In this document: piece after piece, positions 58,179-64,000 of the stretch
How positions within the stretch are numbered: the stretch's first letter is position 1
Layout: every line of letters starts with the position of its first letter
Assembly: GCF_001730305.1 (NCBI RefSeq)
Contig: NZ_MIJY01000023.1
Location: 186,001 to 250,000 of the forward strand
Length of the DNA: 64,000 nt
Source of the DNA: Enterococcus termitis
Lineage (GTDB): Bacteria; Bacillota; Bacilli; Lactobacillales; Enterococcaceae
Reading direction: 5' to 3'
The notes under the pieces: model-generated
What the model was told of the DNA's origin: nothing
What the model saw: the letters and a program-made list of their open reading frames with translations, nothing else
Databases searched by the model: none
Program-made: the position numbers and the translations under genes

Positions 58179-58335
58179 AGCTCCAAGAAATAAGCCAAAA
58201 TTCACGAAAATTGTTCTTCAAATTTTTGTGAATTTTGGCTTATTTCCGAAGGAGCTGCTTTTTTCTCGCCGTTTATTCGGGTTTAGAGAGCGAAACAAAA
58301 CGAATTTTTAGTTTTGTCCCGCTCTCTATAGTTCT
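58179..58335 (+). repeat. Tandem long hairpins after the SNF2 gene, intergenic repeat module
   Basis: Hairpin 1 has an 18-bp perfect stem (58188-58205 with 58228-58245) extended by AGCTCC/GGAGCT, followed by a T tract at 58257. Hairpin 2 (58286-58329) pairs AGAGAGCG.AACAAAAC with GTTTTG...CGCTCTCT. The bases CGTTTATTCGG.TTTAGAG before hairpin 2 also occur at 35728-35746 by the oatA terminator. The combination terminates the sbcD-sbcC-SNF2 transcript and probably also the convergent HAD gene. Confidence 0.75.
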
Positions 58336-58442
58336 TGTTATTTCTAGGAACTAGTCGCGTTTTCTCGAACTCTTTTGCCTTGTAGCAGTGCCTATTCACA
58401 AGTGGAGCGTAGAACATAATTAGTCGATTTACCTATCTGATA

Positions 58443-59153
58443 CTATGAAAAAAGGGAACGAATAACTGGAAATAATTCATCAAATGATGTGACTTCATGA
58501 AGATGTGTCGGCGTTTCGTTTGTTGGAATTGCCCGTAGACGATGATTGAACCACAATGATTTCCAACCACCATTTTTAGCACCGGCAATATCATTTTCAA
58601 AGCTGTCACCGACGTACAGCGTATGTTCTGCTTCCATAGAAAACTCTTTCGCAGCTAGATCAAAGATCTCTTTTTCTGGTTTTTGAAACCCAGTACTTTG
58701 AGAAATGATAATATTATCAGTTGGAACCCATTGTTCAAGCTGAAGCTGTTTTACTTTTTTATATTGATGATCTGTAGGTCCATTTGTAATGATTCCCATC
58801 GGGATATTTTTTTCTTTTAAGAAATCAAAGACTTTTTTTACCTCTGGATGCATGACGATATTATCTAACTCGTCTTCATAAATTTTTTGAAAAGTGGTTC
58901 CTTCTTCTGTCGTAACGGCAGGATAACCGAGATCTTTTAGTGATTCATCGATTCGATAAAAACGCATAAAATCGAGTGTCCATTCATCAGACATTACTTT
59001 TGGGAATGTTTCGTCACTATGAAAACGGAATCGAATATACAGTTCATGCATATCGGTCGGTTTCACAGAAGGAAAGACAGAATTGATCGCATTTCTAAAT
59101 GGTTGTTGCTGGTCATAGATCGTATCATCCACATCAAAAACAATGGTTTTCAT
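58443..59153 (-). CDS. HAD-superfamily hydrolase (YjjG/YfnB type)
   Basis: A 236-residue cytosolic phosphatase-like protein. HAD motif I is VFDVDDTIYD (DxDxT) at residues 5-14, motif II ITNGPTDHQ (about 122), motif III Lys in KPEKEIFDLAAKE, and motif IV VGDSFENDIAGA. The helical cap between about 15 and 95 is of the C1 type. Similar enzymes hydrolyse nucleotides (YjjG) or other small phosphates; the substrate is uncertain. AGGAGTGCAATTTTTTTA precedes the minus-strand ATG, and TACAAT (about 59210) may be its -10. Confidence 0.85.
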   Translation of the reverse strand: MKTIVFDVDDTIYDQQQPFRNAINSVFPSVKPTDMHELYIRFRFHSDETFPKVMSDEWTLDFMRFYRIDESLKDLGYPAVTTEEGTTFQKIYEDELDNIVMHPEVKKVFDFLKEKNIPMGIITNGPTDHQYKKVKQLQLEQWVPTDNIIISQSTGFQKPEKEIFDLAAKEFSMEAEHTLYVGDSFENDIAGAKNGGWKSLWFNHRLRAIPTNETPTHLHEVTSFDELFPVIRSLFS

Positions 59154-59903
59154 TAAAAAAATTGCACTCCTAACTATTTTTTCAGAAATTTTTTCAAACT
59201 CATTTTCATTGTAGCGGACTTTCCAACAAATGAACAGAAAGAAATTTTTAATCTAGATGAGAAAAATGGCGCTGTATATGCGATTATTCGTTACTGGGAC
59301 AGTTCTAAATTAGTTAAAAGCAAAAAGAAACACCGATTAGGCCTATCTTCCCCAAGACATAAGCAACATATCGGTGTTTAGCAATGATGTACATGTATGT
59401 ATATAACTTAACAAATCCCTTGATTCTTTTCAAGTAATTGAAATAACAGAAAGCAAAATGTTCAAAATAGTAAGTCTAAAGTCGATTTTTCAAAATTTAT
59501 TGATCTGTTCACTGCGAATCACTTGCTACTTTAGCGGAGAAAAAATGAAAATTCTTACTAAGATTCTTTTTCTCAACGCACCGTGTCGTCTGTAAATATG
59601 TATTTTGATCGTGCTCCTAAAAAAAAAGCATCACTCTATTTTGTTTGTTCAATGTTTGCATTTTTTTATAGAGGTTATCTTGTTTAAAATATGTACTATT
59701 TTATATTTAAAAATAACTAATAACGATTTATTTAATTCATTTAATCACGTTTATCGGGGTATAATCTCTTTAATTTGTGATATTATTCATTTTTAAATCA
59801 AATTTTTCTCTTTTATTATCAAATAAACAATTATTTTCAAACTTTGCATCAAGATGATTCTTTGCGTATAATATATAAGAGTTATCAAAGAAAGAGGGAG
59901 TTT
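59154..59903. other. Gene-free interval with hairpin and AT-rich DNA
   Basis: About 750 bases without a convincing gene. A frame without start (about 59160-59379) reads through residues such as EIFNLDEKNGAVYAIIRYWD and ends at the hairpin AACACCGAT...ATCGGTGTT (about 59331-59380), so it may be a gene remnant. From 59590 to 59900 the DNA is very AT-rich; a 63-residue frame there (59605-59796) is probably not a gene. The HAD promoter is at the left end and the exporter promoter at the right. Confidence 0.4.
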
Positions 59904-61619
59904 ATGTTAAAACGATTTTTTAGTTATTATCGACCATATAAGCACTTATTTATTTTAGATTTTTCCTGCGCTGTTTTAGCAGGATTGTTGGAGTTGGCGT
60001 TCCCGGTTGTAGTGAATCAAGTGATAGATAAAATCATGCCAAAAGGAAATTTCCGTTTGATTGGGCTGGCTTGTGTGGGCCTGCTGTTGTTTTATATTTT
60101 AAATACTTTTTTGCAGTACATTGTTGTATTTTTCGGGCATAAGCTTGGGGTAAATATTGAAACAGATATGCGAAGAGAGCTGTATAGTCATCTGCAAACA
60201 CAGCCTTTTGAGTATTATGATAATCAAAAGACCGGGAAATTGATGAGTCGTTTAACAACGGATTTATTCGAGATTTCAGAGGTTGCCCATCATGGTCCGG
60301 AAGATGTCTTCATTACAGTGATGACATTGGTCGGTTCATTTTATTTAATGCTTCGTATCCATGTGCAATTAGCATTGGCAACATTTATTGTTCTACCTTT
60401 TATAACGGTAGCTTTGGTTTTCTTTAATAAGAAAATGACGAAGGTCAATACTAAAATTTATGATAACTTAGGCGAGTTCAACGCTGGTGTCGAAGCTTCT
60501 GTCAGCGGTATTCGTGTGACACAGTCTTTTGCAAATGAACCTTTTGAGCGGCAACGTTTTGAAGGCTTGAACCAAACGTATCGTCAATCAAAGATTTTGT
60601 TTTATAAAGTAATGGGAATCAGCTCTGCATATAATTATTTCCTTATTCGTTTGATCAATTTGTTTACACTTATTTTTGGTGCATATTATACAATCAACGG
60701 TGAAATTACAAATGGGGACTTTGTCGGATTTATTTTATTGGCTAACGTCTTTGTTCGTCCGATTGAGAAGGTCAATAATATGATTGAAAGCTATCCCAAA
60801 GGCATTGCCGGTTTCAAACGGTTCACAGAAGAAATCGATAAAAAGCCCGCGATTGTAGATAAGCCAAATGCCGTTGCAGTTGATCATTTGAAGGGAGATA
60901 TCATCTATGATGATGTGTCATTTTCTTATGCGGACTCTTCAAAAGTCTTAAATCATATCGATCTGCATATTGTACCTGGTGAAACAGTCGCGTTTGTTGG
61001 TCAAAGCGGTTCAGGGAAAACAACACTATGTAATTTATTACCGCGTTTTTATGAAGTCAGTGAAGGAAATATTACGATTGATGGAATAAATATCCAAGAG
61101 ATGACACTGGCTTCTTTAAGAAATCAAATCGGTATCGTGCAACAGGACGTGTTCTTATTCCCCGGAACGATTCGAGAGAATATCGCATACGGAAAATTAG
61201 ATGCGACAGAAGAAGAGATCCAAAATGCTATGCAATTGGCTCATTTAGAAAAAGTAGTGGAGCAAATGTCTGATGGACTTGATACTATGATCGGAGAACG
61301 TGGGGTTAAGCTGTCTGGTGGACAGAAACAGCGAGTGGCGATTGCTCGTATGTTCTTAAAAAATCCGCCGATTTTGATTTTAGATGAAGCAACATCGGCA
61401 TTGGACACTGAAACAGAACAAGTAATCCAGGAGTCATTGAATTCTTTAGCAGAAGGTAGAACAACTATGATCATTGCCCATCGTTTGGCAACTATCAAAC
61501 ATGCGACACGGATTGTTGTAGTCAGTGATAAGGGCATCTTAGAAGTTGGCACTCATGAAGAGTTGCTTGCTAAAGGTGGACACTATCGTCGCTTACACGA
61601 TGCACAATTTCGCGATTAA
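59904..61619 (+). CDS. ABC transporter, fused permease and ATP-binding domains (multidrug/lipid exporter type)
   Basis: A 571-residue half-transporter of the exporter class, expected to work as a homodimer or with another half. Residues 1-320 hold six membrane helices; the ATPase (about 335-571) has Walker A GQSGSGKTT (about 372), Q-loop GIVQQDVFLFPG, signature LSGGQKQR, Walker B ILILDEATSALD and the switch His in AHRLAT. The ATG at 59904 is preceded by AGAGGGAG; an upstream frame extension of 20 residues lacks a site. No partner gene is beside it. The substrate (drug, lipid or peptide) is not visible. Confidence 0.92.
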   Translation: MLKRFFSYYRPYKHLFILDFSCAVLAGLLELAFPVVVNQVIDKIMPKGNFRLIGLACVGLLLFYILNTFLQYIVVFFGHKLGVNIETDMRRELYSHLQTQPFEYYDNQKTGKLMSRLTTDLFEISEVAHHGPEDVFITVMTLVGSFYLMLRIHVQLALATFIVLPFITVALVFFNKKMTKVNTKIYDNLGEFNAGVEASVSGIRVTQSFANEPFERQRFEGLNQTYRQSKILFYKVMGISSAYNYFLIRLINLFTLIFGAYYTINGEITNGDFVGFILLANVFVRPIEKVNNMIESYPKGIAGFKRFTEEIDKKPAIVDKPNAVAVDHLKGDIIYDDVSFSYADSSKVLNHIDLHIVPGETVAFVGQSGSGKTTLCNLLPRFYEVSEGNITIDGINIQEMTLASLRNQIGIVQQDVFLFPGTIRENIAYGKLDATEEEIQNAMQLAHLEKVVEQMSDGLDTMIGERGVKLSGGQKQRVAIARMFLKNPPILILDEATSALDTETEQVIQESLNSLAEGRTTMIIAHRLATIKHATRIVVVSDKGILEVGTHEELLAKGGHYRRLHDAQFRD

Positions 61620-61629
61620 TTAACTAAAC

Positions 61630-61670
61630 TAAAATACCCCTGAAGGCGAGCACCCTCAGGGGTATTTTTC
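61630..61670. terminator. Terminator after the ABC exporter gene
   Basis: AATACCCCTGA pairs with TCAGGGGTATT around an 11-base loop, followed by T tract; the A-run on the other side would allow function for trpS too, whose stop is 40 bases away. Confidence 0.88.
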
Positions 61671-61710
61671 GTTGCCCTCGCTTGGTTTGGAGGTTGATGA
61701 AATAAAAATG

Positions 61711-62742
<1,032 letters not shown>

Positions 62743-62831
62743 TTAATAAACGTTATTGTTATTATTATACAACTAAAAGAGGAAAAAAACAGGGAAACAA
62801 GCAAAAAAATAAATTGTCATAATTTTTAGAC

Positions 62832-62893
62832 TAGTACAGGTTAGTGAAAATTTAAAACTGTACTATTTTCACGATGGGTGAAAGCGCTATATA
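62832..62893. repeat. Interleaved inverted repeats between trpS and spx
   Basis: TAGTACAG (62832-62839) pairs with CTGTACTA (62858-62865), and GTGAAAAT (62844-62851) pairs with ATTTTCAC (62865-62872). The two are interleaved, so as RNA they would form either alternative hairpins or a pseudoknot, and as DNA they may be overlapping operators. A plus-strand promoter (TTTTCA 62866-62871, TATATA 62888-62893) begins inside the last arm. The remaining bases to 63084 are AT-rich, with TATACT at about 63006, near the spx start. Confidence 0.5.
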
Positions 62894-63084
62894 AAAGTGT
62901 GTCAAAGTAAGGATATTTCGTTGTTTATTAATAAAAAAACGTAAAAAAAAGAAAAAACTATGCTTTTTTTACAAAAAAGACCTAGTAATTTTATTAGAAA
63001 TTGGGTATACTTACTCTAAATAGGAAAACAGTTTGAATTCCTGTTTTAAAAAAGTGATTCTAATCACAAAAAGGAGTGATGCAC

Positions 63085-63483
63085 ATGTTGACACTTTATA
63101 CTTCCCCAAGTTGTACGTCTTGCCGTAAGGCTCGTGCATGGTTGCAAGAACACGAGATTCCATTCAAAGAAAGAAATATTTTTTCAGAACCATTGAATAT
63201 TTCTGAACTGAAAGCAATTTTGAGAATGACAGAAGATGGTACAGAAGAGATTATCTCTACTCGTTCTAAAGTTTTCCAAAAACTTAATATGGATTTGGAT
63301 GAATTGCCTTTACAAGATTTGTTAGAACTAGTTAAAGAGAATCCTGGATTGTTGCGTCGACCAATAATGATTGATGAAAAAAGATTACAGGTTGGTTTTA
63401 ATGAGGATGAAATTCGACGTTTCTTGCCTCGTGGTGTTCGGCAGTTAGAATTACGTCAAGCGCAATTGATGGCAGGTTTATAA
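63085..63483 (+). CDS. spx: Transcriptional regulator Spx
   Basis: A 132-residue ArsC-like regulator that binds the RNA polymerase alpha C-terminal domain and directs the thiol/oxidative stress response. The redox switch is CTSC (Cys10 to Cys13 in [10 protein letters not shown]). Conserved elements include EERNIF-like [20 protein letters not shown] and [29 protein letters not shown] chose the ATG at 63085, preceded by AAAGGAGTG; earlier in-frame ATG and GTG codons lie inside that site. Spx is a substrate of ClpXP, whose ClpP is encoded 40 kb away in this window. Confidence 0.97.
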   Translation: MLTLYTSPSCTSCRKARAWLQEHEIPFKERNIFSEPLNISELKAILRMTEDGTEEIISTRSKVFQKLNMDLDELPLQDLLELVKENPGLLRRPIMIDEKRLQVGFNEDEIRRFLPRGVRQLELRQAQLMAGL

Positions 63484-63714
63484 AATTTAAGGAGAACCTT
63501 TGTCCTTGGGGCAGAGGTTTTTCTTTTCTACTATATTACATAGCATAAGCAGAACTAAGAAAAATAGACATAGAAACAATACAAGTATTAAGAAAAAGAA
63601 TAAGACCACAGTTTATTTGTAAATATTATTACTTTTCCCTTTACATTTGGCGTGATTCCGCTACAATGTACGTAAGAATAAGTTTCCTGATTAGCAAAAG
63701 TGAGGTGTAGCGAC

Positions 63715-64000
63715 ATGGAAATGGAACATATCAATGAAAATACTATACGTGTATTGATTGGCAATGAAGATCTGGCTGACCGAGGAATTACATTTTTAGA
63801 TTTACTTGGCAATCACAAAGAGGTAGAGAATTTTTTCTACAGTATTCTAGAAGAAGTTGATGTGGAAGATGAATTTCAGGGCAGTGAAGCTGTTACCTTT
63901 CAGGTTCTGCCAAAAAGTGATGGTTTAGAACTTTTTATTAGTAAAAATGCTTCGATGGATGACGTTTCAAATTTTGAAAATTTTAATGATTTAAATTCAG
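63715..64000 (+). CDS. mecA: Adaptor protein MecA, 5' part (cut by window edge)
   Basis: The ATG at 63715, with TGAGGTG 8 bases upstream, opens a frame that runs to the window end (95 codons). It begins MEMEHINENTIRVLIGNEDL, followed by ADRGITFLDLLGNHKEVENF, which is the N-terminal substrate-recognition domain of MecA, the adaptor that delivers proteins to ClpCP. The protein is normally about 220 residues, so more than half is outside the window. It lies downstream of spx, the usual order in lactic acid bacteria, with about 230 bases between. Confidence 0.92.
   Translation, partial: MEMEHINENTIRVLIGNEDLADRGITFLDLLGNHKEVENFFYSILEEVDVEDEFQGSEAVTFQVLPKSDGLELFISKNASMDDVSNFENFNDLNS

Noticed and set aside
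59605-59796. A 63-codon frame in the AT-rich region before the ABC exporter
   Set aside because: No ribosome binding site, base composition drives the open frame (very rich in Ile, Phe, Leu), no recognised homology.

Overview
The window is a 64 kb piece of a low-GC Gram-positive chromosome, most probably an Enterococcus related to E. faecalis. The evidence is gene content and order as I know it for that group: a glutamine ABC transporter with two fused binding domains, uvrB-uvrA, rapZ-yvcK-whiA, clpP behind a CtsR site, a WxL surface protein, OatA, and trpS / spx / mecA. No rRNA, tRNA, CRISPR array, prophage or insertion sequence was recognised. All assignments come from reading the sequence; no database search was run.

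Layout. 1-9 kb: a cut-off CDS, a DUF3224 gene with a WYL-type regulator, small conserved genes (ACT protein plus UPF0210 protein, DUF1149), a cystine symporter behind a long unexplained leader, a VOC protein, tRNA hydroxylase trhO and an SLC13/ArsB-like permease. 9-12.2 kb (minus strand): glnQ and glnP. 12.4-17.4 kb: uvrB-uvrA with a LexA-like box upstream. 18.3-21.4 kb: rapZ-yvcK-whiA plus a 54-residue gene. 21.5-22.9 kb (minus): a DsbA-like protein and CtsR-controlled clpP. 23.7-30.4 kb: an isoleucine/valine operon ilvD-ilvB-ilvN-ilvC-ilvA with a CodY-like box, a strong promoter, a leader peptide carrying seven consecutive Val/Leu/Ile codons, and an attenuator.

30.6-35.7 kb: an orphan WxL-domain surface protein, about 750 bp of gene-free and possibly decayed DNA, and oatA. 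35.8-41.7 kb: GNAT, a Nudix/winged-helix regulator, an AraC regulator, bioY behind a BirA-like operator, a CHY zinc-finger protein, and a TelA/XpaC pair. 41.9-45.1 kb: a lipoprotein, then nudF, a small membrane protein, mtnN and a nicotinamidase-like gene. 45.2-46.3 kb: an ltrA-type gene split by a +1 frameshift. 46.3-50.4 kb: trmN6 with a GIY-YIG gene, GNAT, plsC, and an Old Yellow Enzyme gene divergent from an HxlR regulator. 50.6-58.2 kb: sbcD-sbcC and a SWIM/SNF2 helicase. 58.4-64 kb: a HAD phosphatase, an ABC exporter, trpS, spx and the start of mecA.

Most of the window is housekeeping. The more informative parts are regulatory: the ilv attenuator, the BirA operator overlapping the bioY -35, the LexA and CtsR sites, the leader before the cystine transporter, and a pair of interleaved inverted repeats between trpS and spx. 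I did not find a clear new multi-gene system; the best candidates for new biology are these RNA or DNA elements, a few very small genes, and a recurring family of intergenic hairpins.
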